Positions 1 through 6,124 of a DNA stretch of 6,382 nucleotides are shown here, piece by piece. This DNA is from Saprospiraceae bacterium (lineage in GTDB: Bacteria > Bacteroidota > Bacteroidia > Chitinophagales > Saprospiraceae). The position numbers were made by a program, and so were the translations under genes. The stretch lies in the NCBI GenBank assembly GCA_027031185.1, contig JALVEF010000544.1, forward strand, positions 1 to 6,382. The letters are read 5' to 3'. A model generated the notes under the pieces. It was not told the DNA's origin and searched no databases. It saw only the letters and a list, made by a program, of their open reading frames with translations. Within the stretch, counting starts at the first letter, position 1, and the number at the start of each line of letters is the position of its first letter.

Positions 1-93
1 CGATGTGTAGCACCGCTACATGAGAAAATTTTACCAAAGGCAGACGCAAAAAGGGCATTTTAGCACAAAAACAAGGAGTGCTCAAACAGTTAC
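1..93 (+). mobile_element. Right half of a palindromic MITE-like element (left half lies outside the window)
   Basis: These 93 bases align without gaps to 5862-5954, the right half of the complete 163-bp palindromic element downstream, with about 77 of 93 positions identical by eye. The first 32 bases, which hold the central hairpin loop, differ at only three positions (6, 13, 20). The copy ends at 93 in AAACAGTTAC, the terminal inverted repeat of the complete element. The left arm and any left target duplication lie before the window. I see no coding capacity. The copy sits upstream of hypB and could affect transcription entering the operon, but no promoter motif is recognisable in it. Confidence 0.75.
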
Positions 94-218
94 AAACCAA
101 AGACAGGCGCGAAAAGGCCATTTTAGCACAAAACAAGGAGTGCTCAAACAGTTACAAACCAAAAACAGGGGCAAAAAGGGCATTCTAGCACAAAAACAGC
201 GGGCACCTAAACAGTTAC
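94..218 (+). repeat. Two tandem right-arm repeat units (62 and 63 bp)
   Basis: Directly after the element copy ending at 93, the right arm is repeated twice in direct orientation, at 94-155 (62 bp) and 156-218 (63 bp). Each unit starts AAACCAAA, passes through a GCAAAAAGGGCATT-like core and AGCACAAAA, and ends AAACAGTTAC. The last unit closely matches the complete downstream element: 161-220 and 5897-5956 differ at three of 60 positions. The array therefore carries three successive copies of the same terminal sequence, ending at 93, 155 and 218. Units 1 and 2 contain a small AGCAC/GTGCT stem (for example 62-66 with 78-82). The array ends 13 bp before the hypB start codon. Confidence 0.8.
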
Positions 219-231
219 AAAAAAAACTACC

Positions 232-945
232 ATGACTAATAGATCCGCAAAAGAGGCAAGAGGAACAGTCCTATGTGACAACGCCAATCTTAACTTGCTC
301 AAGGCAAACGACTTCGTCGCTGAGACCATCCGTAAAAAGATGGCTCAAATGGGCATTCTTTTGCTCAATATCACCTCCTCTGCCGGCAGCGGAAAAACAA
401 CACTCCTCCAACAAACCGGCAAGCGCTTAAAAGAGGAGCTGAATATCAAGATACTCGTTGGTGACTTGGAAACGGAAAGAGACGCCGAGCGCCTTCGAGA
501 AGTAGGATTGGAGGCGCTACAAATTGTAACCGGAGGTATCTGCCATCTCGAAGGACAAATGATTGTCCAAGCCATGGATGCCATTGACCTCGACGGTGTG
601 GATGTCCTGATTATCGAAAACGTAGGCAATCTCGTTTGCCCCGCCTCCTACGATCTGGGCGAAGACTACAGAGTCACCTTGCTGGCCTCCACCGAAGGCG
701 ATGACAAACCCAAAAAATACCCCCGCATGTTCTTTACCAGTGATCTGGTATTGATATCCAAGAGCGATTTGCTCCCTCACCTGCCTTTTTCCGTCGAAGC
801 AGCAATCAAAGAGATTAGAGATATCAAGCCCGATATGGATGTCTTCCCCGTATCTAGCCTGACGGGTGAAGGCCTCGACAAATGGTGTGAGTGGCTTAAA
901 GCAAAAGCCTTTGACAAGAAAAAAAGAACCACCCATAGCGTCTAA
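232..945 (+). CDS. hypB: Hydrogenase nickel incorporation GTPase HypB
   Basis: HypB is a cytoplasmic SIMIBI-class GTPase that, with HypA, delivers nickel to the large subunit of [NiFe] hydrogenases. The 237-aa product shows the family in order: Walker A SSAGSGKTT (49-57), the GDLETERDAERL switch region (77-88), the metal-site pair Cys104-His105 in GGICHLEGQM, ENVGNLVCPA (129-138) with the third metal ligand Cys136, a base-recognition motif SKSD (176-179) where NKxD is the norm, and SSLTGEG (208-214). The N-terminus lacks both the CxxCGC nickel site of E. coli HypB and the histidine-rich stretch of rhizobial HypB; only Cys15 is present. The ATG at 232 is chosen because it leaves a family-like N-terminal helix. 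No clear Shine-Dalgarno precedes it, only an A-rich leader. hypC follows after 27 bp. Family assignment is secure. Confidence 0.96.
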   Translation: MTNRSAKEARGTVLCDNANLNLLKANDFVAETIRKKMAQMGILLLNITSSAGSGKTTLLQQTGKRLKEELNIKILVGDLETERDAERLREVGLEALQIVTGGICHLEGQMIVQAMDAIDLDGVDVLIIENVGNLVCPASYDLGEDYRVTLLASTEGDDKPKKYPRMFFTSDLVLISKSDLLPHLPFSVEAAIKEIRDIKPDMDVFPVSSLTGEGLDKWCEWLKAKAFDKKKRTTHSV

Positions 946-972
946 CCAAACAACTAGCTAAACAAAAGCGCC

Positions 973-1257
973 ATGTGCCTAGCAATTCCCGGAAAGATTA
1001 AGTCCATCGAAATGAAGTACGATGGCAAAGTACGTATGGCCAAAGTCGCCTTTGGCGGTATCATCAAAGAAGCCAGTCTCGAAATGCTTCCACAAGCCAA
1101 AGTAGGCGACTATGTATTGGTACATGTGGGTGTCGCCATCAGCATCGTCAACGAAGAAGAAGCCAAAAAAACCTTTAAATACCTCGAAGAAATGGGCGAA
1201 GTAGATGAGCTGGACATCCATTCCATGCTCCCCGACAAAAAGGAATACAGCGACTAG
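973..1257 (+). CDS. hypC: Hydrogenase maturation chaperone HypC
   Basis: HypC (HypC/HybG/HupF family) is a small OB-fold chaperone. It binds HypD during assembly of the Fe(CN)2CO group and then carries that group to the hydrogenase large-subunit precursor. The 94-aa product begins MCLAIPGKI, the family signature. Cys2 becomes the N-terminal, iron-binding residue once the start Met is removed, which fixes the ATG at 973. The second signature, GDYVLVHVGVAISIV (45-59), includes conserved His51. The acidic C-terminal tail (EEAKKTFKYLEEMGEVDE region) is the usual helix. Length is normal for the family. It lies between hypB and hypD, with gaps of 27 and 41 bp, and has no visible Shine-Dalgarno. Confidence 0.97.
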   Translation: MCLAIPGKIKSIEMKYDGKVRMAKVAFGGIIKEASLEMLPQAKVGDYVLVHVGVAISIVNEEEAKKTFKYLEEMGEVDELDIHSMLPDKKEYSD

Positions 1258-1298
1258 GCACACATTGAATCCTTCGAAGATCTTCTAACATCCATGAA

Positions 1299-2399
1299 AT
1301 GAAGTTCATCACAGAGTACAGAGACCCCAAGCTGGCAAAAGCTTTTTTGGAGGAGATAAACAAAACCGTCACCCGACCCTGGTCCATAATGGAAGTCTGT
1401 GGCGGCCAAACACATAGCCTGGTAAAACATGGAATCTTACAGCTTTTGCCGGACGAGATCCGTATGATACATGGGCCGGGATGCCCGGTATGTGTGACGC
1501 CTATAAGCCTGATAGACAAAGCCGTATTCTTGACACTGCAACAAAATGTCATCTTATGCTCGTTTGGGGATATGCTTCGCGTGCCCGGATCCAAACTAAG
1601 CCTTCTGGAAGCCAAAGCAGCCGGTGGAGATGTGCGCATCGTCTATTCGCCTCTCGATGCGCTAGAAATTGCCGCCCAAAATCCGGAGCGCGAAGTCGTT
1701 TTCTTTGCTGTCGGATTTGAAACCACCGCCCCCGCCAACGCGCTTTCCGTCATCCATGCCCAAATGCGCCAAATATCTAATTATTCCATCCTGTGCTCAC
1801 ACGTCCTCGTGCCACCGGCCATCGAAGCCATTATGGAAGATGACGAAACAAAAGTGGATGGCTTCCTCGCCGCCGGCCATGTTTGTACCATTATGGGCAC
1901 ACTAGAATACTATCCTTTGGTCGAGCGCTTTCAGGTGCCGATCGTGGTCACTGGATTTGAGCCGGTGGATCTGCTGCAAGGTATCTTGATGGTCATCAAG
2001 CAACTGGAAGAAGGACGGGTAGAAGTAGAAAATCAATATGCGCGAATCGTAAGAGAAGAAGGCAACCCCGCTGCACAGGATACCATATTCGAAGTATTTG
2101 AAATCACCGATCGCCTTTGGCGAGGCATGCAAGTAATACCCAACTCAGGCTATAAAATTAAAGAAAAGTACAGCGCATACGATGCATCCCGAAAGTTTGA
2201 CATCTCCATCCCCGAAGCCGAAGAAAATCAAGCATGCATCGCCGGTGAAATCATGAAAGGCATCAAAAAACCCATGGACTGCCCCAATTTCGGCAAAAAA
2301 TGTACGCCGGAAAACCCACTCGGGGCACCTATGGTGAGCTCCGAAGGTGCTTGTGCCGCTTATTATCACTATGCAAACATCGGTAGCACAATCGAATGA
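1299..2399 (+). CDS. hypD: Hydrogenase Fe-CN/CO cofactor assembly protein HypD
   Basis: HypD is the Fe-S scaffold on which, with HypC and the HypE/HypF cyanide donors, the Fe(CN)2CO moiety is built. The 366-aa product has every family block: MEVCGGQTHS (31-40, Cys34), GPGCPVC (59-65, Cys62 and Cys65, the putative redox/iron-handling cysteines), FGDMLRVPGS (89-98), FFAVGFETTAP (135-145), AGHVCTIMG (192-200) and VVTGFEPVDLL (216-226). The C-terminal [4Fe-4S] ligands appear as Cys313, Cys328, Cys335 and Cys352. The start MKFITEYRDPKLA matches the usual HypD N-terminus. An out-of-frame ATG five bases upstream (1294) opens only a two-codon reading frame. The stop codon overlaps the hypX start (ATGA at 2396-2399), indicating translational coupling. 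No key residue is missing. Confidence 0.97.
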   Translation: MKFITEYRDPKLAKAFLEEINKTVTRPWSIMEVCGGQTHSLVKHGILQLLPDEIRMIHGPGCPVCVTPISLIDKAVFLTLQQNVILCSFGDMLRVPGSKLSLLEAKAAGGDVRIVYSPLDALEIAAQNPEREVVFFAVGFETTAPANALSVIHAQMRQISNYSILCSHVLVPPAIEAIMEDDETKVDGFLAAGHVCTIMGTLEYYPLVERFQVPIVVTGFEPVDLLQGILMVIKQLEEGRVEVENQYARIVREEGNPAAQDTIFEVFEITDRLWRGMQVIPNSGYKIKEKYSAYDASRKFDISIPEAEENQACIAGEIMKGIKKPMDCPNFGKKCTPENPLGAPMVSSEGACAAYYHYANIGSTIE

Positions 2400-4138
2400 A
2401 AGTCCTGTTTATCACTACTGCCTTCAACGGTATGGCCCAGAGACTTTGGATTGAGTTGGACAGGCTCAATCACGATGTCTATATCCATATCGCAAGCGAT
2501 CCAAAGTCGATGCTGCAAACCGTCAATCAGTACGATCCGGACCTAATCGTTGCTCCATACCTAAAAACCAAAATCCCACAAGATATACACGAGAAATACA
2601 CCTGCTTGATTGTACACCCGGGCATCGTCGGTGACAGAGGCAGTGCTTCTCTCGACAGAGCTATCTTGCAAAATGAAAAAAACTGGGGGGTCACTATCTT
2701 GCAAGCAGTCGAAAAAATGGATGCCGGTCCCGTTTGGTCTTTTCAGCCCTTTTTGATGCGTAATGTATCCAAAGCCCAACTTTACCGCTGCGAAGTCACG
2801 CAGGCTGCCGCTAAGGCCCTGCTGGATACATTGCAAAAAATTCATCACGGGCAGCGTCCCGTGCCGGCTGACCTATTTCCCTCCGAAAAAAAAGGGCGAT
2901 GGCAGCCCAAAATCACTCAGTCTGACCTTGCATTTAGTTGGACCGACACCACACCCTCCATCCTTCGAAAAATACACGCCGCTGACAGCGAGCCCGGAGT
3001 ACTAGTCAATCTCTTCGGTGAAAACTACTATTGCTTCGGGGCTCATATCGAAGAAAAGCTCAAAGGAGAGCCGGGCAAAGTTATTGCAAAACGAAACAGG
3101 GCCATCTGCATCGCCACAGCAGATGCAGCTATCTGGATCACTCATTTGCGCAAACAGCAACATAATGCCATCAAACTGCCCGCTACCATCGCCCTCAATG
3201 ACAAAGCTAACGATTTGCCCGAAAACGAATGCTCACCTTTTGAAAAACCGAAGTACGCCACCTGGCAAGAAATCAGAGTAGTTCACGAGCCCCAAAACGG
3301 CATCGCCTATTTGCACTTCGACTTCTATAACGGTGCCATGAGTACAGACCAATGCAGGCGCCTTCTAAATACCTTTTGCCAAATAAAAAATCTACCCGGT
3401 ATCCGTTGCATCGTCTTGATGGGTGGCTCTGACCTTTGGTCCAATGGCATCCACTTGCATCTAATTGAGCATGCCCAAAACCCCGCAGATGAATCCTGGA
3501 ATAATATCAACGCCATTGATGACCTTATCTATGAAATCATCACGTCCACAGATATCTACATAATTTCCGCCATGCATGGAAACGCAGGCGCCGGTGGTGT
3601 GCCGCTCGCTCTCGCAGCTGACAAAGTCCTCGCACGTGATGGCATCGTCCTAAACCCACACACAAAAAATATGGGACTCTATGGCTCCGAATACTGGACT
3701 TATCTCCTACCTAAACGCATCGGCATACAAAAAGCTATCCGATTTACCGAAGATTGCCTCCCTTGGGGGGTCACTATCGCCAAAGAAATTGGCCTCATTG
3801 ACGATTATTTCGGCGAAACAGTGGCAGACTTTACTAATTTCGTCATGATGCAAGCCCGCAAAATCGTTAGCTTGCCCTACTTTGACAAGCTCATCAAAGC
3901 AAAAAAATTCCAACGATCAAAGGACGAGCGACTCAAGCCCCTGGCTCAATACAGAAAAGAAGAACTAGAAAAAATGCGAAAAAACTTTTACGAAAATGAC
4001 CAAGACTATGACTACAAAAGGTATTGCTTTGTGCACAAAATTCCATACAACCAACTGGATAGCCAAGACTTCTATAGCCGCAGACGAAAAATCTATCGAA
4101 AACGAAAATGGGAGTCCATTGAATACAACGAATCATGA
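2396..4138 (+). CDS. hypX: Hydrogenase maturation factor HypX/HoxX (CO-ligand synthesis: formyltransferase-like plus crotonase-like)
   Basis: HypX supplies the CO ligand of the [NiFe] active site under oxic conditions. In characterised members the N-terminal half takes the formyl group of N10-formyl-tetrahydrofolate onto CoA, and the C-terminal crotonase-like half releases CO from formyl-CoA. The 580-aa product shows both halves. The formyltransferase-like part opens with MKVLFITTAFNGMAQRLWIEL and carries HPGIVGDRGSASLD (74-87, His74) and MDAGPVWSF (108-116, Asp109). The crotonase-like part has the HypX signature GGSDLWSNGIHL (343-354), ADESWNNINAIDDL (364-377), and the oxyanion-hole region HGNAGAGGVPLALAAD (394-409) followed by GLYGSEYW (427-434). 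The C-terminus (about 500-580) is highly charged. Length is in the family range. The gene overlaps hypD at its start and the NHL gene at its end by four bases each. No catalytic motif appears damaged. Confidence 0.95.
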   Translation: MKVLFITTAFNGMAQRLWIELDRLNHDVYIHIASDPKSMLQTVNQYDPDLIVAPYLKTKIPQDIHEKYTCLIVHPGIVGDRGSASLDRAILQNEKNWGVTILQAVEKMDAGPVWSFQPFLMRNVSKAQLYRCEVTQAAAKALLDTLQKIHHGQRPVPADLFPSEKKGRWQPKITQSDLAFSWTDTTPSILRKIHAADSEPGVLVNLFGENYYCFGAHIEEKLKGEPGKVIAKRNRAICIATADAAIWITHLRKQQHNAIKLPATIALNDKANDLPENECSPFEKPKYATWQEIRVVHEPQNGIAYLHFDFYNGAMSTDQCRRLLNTFCQIKNLPGIRCIVLMGGSDLWSNGIHLHLIEHAQNPADESWNNINAIDDLIYEIITSTDIYIISAMHGNAGAGGVPLALAADKVLARDGIVLNPHTKNMGLYGSEYWTYLLPKRIGIQKAIRFTEDCLPWGVTIAKEIGLIDDYFGETVADFTNFVMMQARKIVSLPYFDKLIKAKKFQRSKDERLKPLAQYRKEELEKMRKNFYENDQDYDYKRYCFVHKIPYNQLDSQDFYSRRRKIYRKRKWESIEYNES

Positions 4139-5223
4139 TTACTGAAAAAAAAATCATCAAAGAAGCCCGTATCTTCCTTGGCCCAAAAAACAATCCATTC
4201 CTGGCCCCCCGCTATGCCATACTCGTCCAGGGAAAGCTTATCGTTTCGGATACCGGACAAAACCGCGTCTTTATCTGGAATCATTTGCCGGATACATCTT
4301 GGGCAGAGCCGGATGTCGTATTGGGCCAATCGGATCCCATTCAGACCGCCAGAAATGCTGGCAAAGATGTGGATGCATCCACCCTGCTTTACCCCTCTGG
4401 CATTTGGTCTGACGGACACCGACTTATCGTAGCCGATGCCTGGAATCACCGCGTCCTGCTTTGGCTCGACTTTCCCAAACAACACGGACAGAAAGCCGAT
4501 GTCGTCATTGGTCAGCCTGACTTCAACAATAACCTGCCCAACGTCCGGGGCATCGGAAAAGCACCCGCAGCCAATACACTAAACTGGCCCTACGGCGTGT
4601 TTTCTGATGGCCAAGCACTCTGGATTGCCGACACTGGCAACAGGCGCGTCCTCTTTTTCAGACAAATCCCTAATCATTCCTTCGCCCCGGCTGATCATGT
4701 CATCGGAAAGGACAGTTTTGAAGAAAGAGACTACGACCATTTTCACGCTATTTGGCCCTACTCCGTAAAAGTATCCTCAAATGGCCACCTGGCTATTACC
4801 GACACCCAATATTATCGCGTGCTCATCTGGAACCAATGGCAAAACGCCTTCTCAAACAAAGCAGATGTGATTATTGGGCAGCCGGACTTCCAATCAAACG
4901 GACAAAATCAATTCCGTCTCTTTCCGGACGCCCACACCCTCAGTTGGTGCTATGACTCTTGCTTTTACAAAAATGGCATCTGGGTGGCCGATACCGGCAA
5001 TAGCAGAGTCCTTTGGTTTGATAAAATACCCAATACCAACAATCTTCCCGCTTCCCGGCTCATCGGCCAAAAAAACTTCCACACCGGCAGTGAAAATCCA
5101 GACTCCATCCGTACCACTGACAATAGTTACTACTGGCCATTTTCCGTTTGCGTAGAAAACAATTATCTCGTTATAGCTGACACCGGCAATCACAGAATCG
5201 TCCTTAACCAACTCAATTTTTGA
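4135..5223 (+). CDS. NHL-repeat six-bladed beta-propeller protein of unknown function in the hyp operon
   Basis: The 362-aa product is made almost wholly of six NHL-type units. Each has a core of the form (S/A/T)DxxxxxRV or RI: SDTGQNRV (38-45), ADAWNHRV (100-107), ADTGNRRV (165-172), TDTQYYRV (222-229), ADTGNSRV (285-292) and ADTGNHRI (348-355). Between blades lies a second recurring motif, (D)VVIGQPDF-like: 60-67, 122-130, 188-194, 244-252 and 308-314. Six units predict a closed six-bladed propeller, a fold used for protein or ligand binding. There is no signal peptide or membrane segment, so a cytoplasmic location is expected. Its ATG overlaps the hypX stop (ATGA at 4135-4138), so the two are probably translationally coupled. 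From memory, NHL proteins also occur in some uptake-hydrogenase (group 2a-like) clusters; I could not verify that here. The function is unknown; a scaffold or accessory role in hydrogenase maturation is inferred from position only. Confidence 0.88.
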   Translation: MITEKKIIKEARIFLGPKNNPFLAPRYAILVQGKLIVSDTGQNRVFIWNHLPDTSWAEPDVVLGQSDPIQTARNAGKDVDASTLLYPSGIWSDGHRLIVADAWNHRVLLWLDFPKQHGQKADVVIGQPDFNNNLPNVRGIGKAPAANTLNWPYGVFSDGQALWIADTGNRRVLFFRQIPNHSFAPADHVIGKDSFEERDYDHFHAIWPYSVKVSSNGHLAITDTQYYRVLIWNQWQNAFSNKADVIIGQPDFQSNGQNQFRLFPDAHTLSWCYDSCFYKNGIWVADTGNSRVLWFDKIPNTNNLPASRLIGQKNFHTGSENPDSIRTTDNSYYWPFSVCVENNYLVIADTGNHRIVLNQLNF

Positions 5224-5227
5224 CCCC

Positions 5228-5791
5228 ATGAAAGAGATCGAGCTCACTTTGATAGCCATCTCGGCCAGCGAATCCCAAAAAAATCTATTTGTATTAGTCT
5301 TTGAAGAGCTCAATGCTTCGCGAAGACTACCCGTACTCATCGGTAGCTTCGAAGCCCAAGCCATTGCTATGGCCTTGGAGAGAATGAAGCCTAGACGACC
5401 TTTGACACATGACCTCTTCCATAACACCATTATTCAGCTGGGCGCTCAATTACAAAAAGTCGTTATTCACCGATTCTCTGACAATGTTTTTTATGCCAGA
5501 TTATTCTTAAATACCGACAAAGGTACGGTCACTATTGATGCCAGAACTTCCGACGCCGTGGCGCTCGCTGTCAGATTCGATTGTCAAATTTTCACCACCG
5601 AACAAGTCATGGCAAAAGCCAGTATCATCCTGGACGACCCTACCCAAGCTTTTTCCAACAAACGCGGGCGACTGCAAGATTATTCCATTGAAGAGCTGGA
5701 ACGCATCCTGGAAAACCTACTGAAAAAAGAAGACTACCGTTCCGCAGCACGAGTACAAAGTGCTCTGGAAAAAAAGAAAAGAAAATCCTAA
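5228..5791 (+). CDS. Bifunctional nuclease (BFN/DUF151) domain protein with C-terminal UVR motif
   Basis: The 187-aa product has an N-terminal BFN domain (about 1-138) with the family blocks RRLPVLIGSFEAQAIAMALE (32-51), RPLTHDLF (57-64) and IDARTSDAVALAVR (103-116). A linker follows, then a UVR-type helical hairpin, IEELERILENLLKKEDYRSAARVQ (154-177), of the kind that contacts partner proteins in UvrB/UvrC and McsA. BFN proteins have been reported to have RNase/DNase activity in some plants and bacteria, but the role of the Bacteroidota BFN-UVR form is not established. The ATG lies 4 bp after the NHL stop, so the gene is probably read on the same transcript. A link to hydrogenase maturation is not shown by the sequence. 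The TAA stop falls inside the 8-bp target duplication of the adjacent mobile element, and the element insertion left the reading frame intact. Confidence 0.9.
   Translation: MKEIELTLIAISASESQKNLFVLVFEELNASRRLPVLIGSFEAQAIAMALERMKPRRPLTHDLFHNTIIQLGAQLQKVVIHRFSDNVFYARLFLNTDKGTVTIDARTSDAVALAVRFDCQIFTTEQVMAKASIILDDPTQAFSNKRGRLQDYSIEELERILENLLKKEDYRSAARVQSALEKKKRKS
5784..5791. repeat. Left 8-bp target-site duplication (AATCCTAA)
   Basis: AATCCTAA directly precedes the GTAACTG end of the palindromic element and recurs exactly at 5955-5962 after its other end. It includes the last two codons of the BFN gene (Ser, stop). Removing the element and one copy restores a continuous sequence with the same protein end, as expected for an insertion-generated duplication. 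Confidence 0.85.
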
Positions 5792-5954
5792 GTAACTGTT
5801 TAGGTGCTCCTGTTTTTAGGGATAAAATAGGCATTTTTGTTCCTGTTGAAGCGAAAATTTTCGATGCGTAGCAGCGCTACGTGAGAAAATTTTTGCAAAA
5901 ACAGGGGCAAAAAGGGCATTTTAGCGCAAAAACAGCGGGTACCTAAACAGTTAC
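5792..5954. mobile_element. 163-bp palindromic MITE-like element, complete, IS66-type ends
   Basis: The element starts GTAACTGTTTAGGT (5792-5805) and ends ACCTAAACAGTTAC (5941-5954), a perfect 14-bp terminal inverted repeat. It is bounded by an exact 8-bp direct repeat, AATCCTAA (5784-5791 and 5955-5962). The whole element is an imperfect palindrome centred near 5873. Further paired blocks are CTGTTTTT (5810-5817 with 5928-5935), TAAAAT, TTTTTG, CCTGTT, AAAATTTTC (5854-5862 with 5885-5893) and GTAGC/GCTAC around the loop. It has no reading frame of note. GTAA termini with an 8-bp duplication are general features of the IS66 family, so an IS66 transposase supplied in trans is the likely mover; that family link is an inference. 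As transcribed RNA it would fold into a long hairpin one base-step after the operon's last stop codon and could end or protect the transcript. Confidence 0.82.
5854..5893. promoter_or_regulatory. Central hairpin of the palindromic element
   Basis: This is the apex of the 163-bp palindrome. AAAATTTTC (5854-5862) pairs with GAAAATTTT (5885-5893), and CGTAGC (5867-5872) can pair with GCTACG (5876-5881), around a three-base loop. It is the best-conserved part of the element: the other copy at the window start differs at three of 32 bases. Conservation of the apex suggests a structural role, or recent common origin; no terminator-type T-run follows it that would mark a classical intrinsic terminator. 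Confidence 0.5.
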
Positions 5955-5962
5955 AATCCTAA
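5955..5962. repeat. Right 8-bp target-site duplication (AATCCTAA)
   Basis: This is an exact copy of 5784-5791 placed immediately after the right terminal repeat of the 163-bp element. Only two bases (TA) separate it from the next GTAACTG end at 5965, so the element inserted right beside an older copy of the same repeat family. Confidence 0.85.
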
Positions 5963-5964
5963 TA

Positions 5965-6085
5965 GTAACTGTTTCGGTGCTCCTGCTTCTAGCACAAAAA
6001 CAAGGAGTGCTCAAACAGTTACAAACCATAGGCTGACGCAAAAAGACCATTGTAGAGCAATAACAGCGGGCTCCTAAACAGTTAC
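5965..6085. mobile_element. Degenerate or rearranged copies of the palindromic element
   Basis: The stretch opens with a left end, GTAACTGTTTCGGTGCTCCTG (5965-5985 region), and contains two right ends, AAACAGTTAC at 6013-6022 and 6076-6085. Bases 5990-6028 are identical over 39 positions to 61-99 in the upstream copy. Bases 6023-6085 are a diverged 63-bp right-arm unit, about 50 of 63 identical to 156-218. The central hairpin is missing, so this looks like an internally deleted element followed by a tandem right arm. No 8-bp duplication is seen around 5965-6022 or 5965-6085, which fits an old or rearranged remnant. Confidence 0.65.
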
Positions 6086-6104
6086 TTGGTATGATGAATA
6101 CCAA
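6086..6104. repeat. Perfect small hairpin, 7-bp stem and 5-base loop
   Basis: TTGGTAT (6086-6092) and ATACCAA (6098-6104) are perfect inverted repeats around GATGA. The hairpin starts exactly at the end of the last AAACAGTTAC repeat. No T-run follows, so it is not a convincing intrinsic terminator; it may be a protein-binding palindrome or chance. Confidence 0.4.
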
Positions 6105-6124
6105 TTACTCCGCATTAAGGCCAA

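Noticed and set aside
34..220. CRISPR-like array
   Set aside because: The period is 62-63 bp with the whole unit conserved; there is no short repeat plus unique spacer pattern and no cas gene.
1..231. Promoter for hypB in the repeat leader
   Set aside because: I searched for a Bacteroidota-type TTTG / TAnnTTTG pair and a sigma70-type pair and saw neither convincingly; transcription may start upstream of the window.
20..235. Open reading frame of 71 codons whose stop overlaps the hypB start (ATGA)
   Set aside because: It is made entirely of the tandem repeat units; the successive units fall in different frames and give low-complexity Lys/Gln-rich sequence. The overlap with hypB looks like coupling but is most simply chance.
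1276..1285. 10-bp palindrome GAAGATCTTC between hypC and hypD
   Set aside because: Too short to support an operator or terminator claim, with no second copy or T-run.
2684..3778. Identical 15-bp stretch TGGGGGGTCACTATC at 2684-2698 and 3764-3778 within hypX
   Set aside because: Both encode Trp-Gly-Val-Thr-Ile in frame, but in unrelated domains with no similarity around them; probably coincidence.
345..5834. Several minus-strand and out-of-frame reading frames of 60-180 codons overlapping the operon genes
   Set aside because: All are shadows of strongly recognised plus-strand genes, with no family motif of their own.
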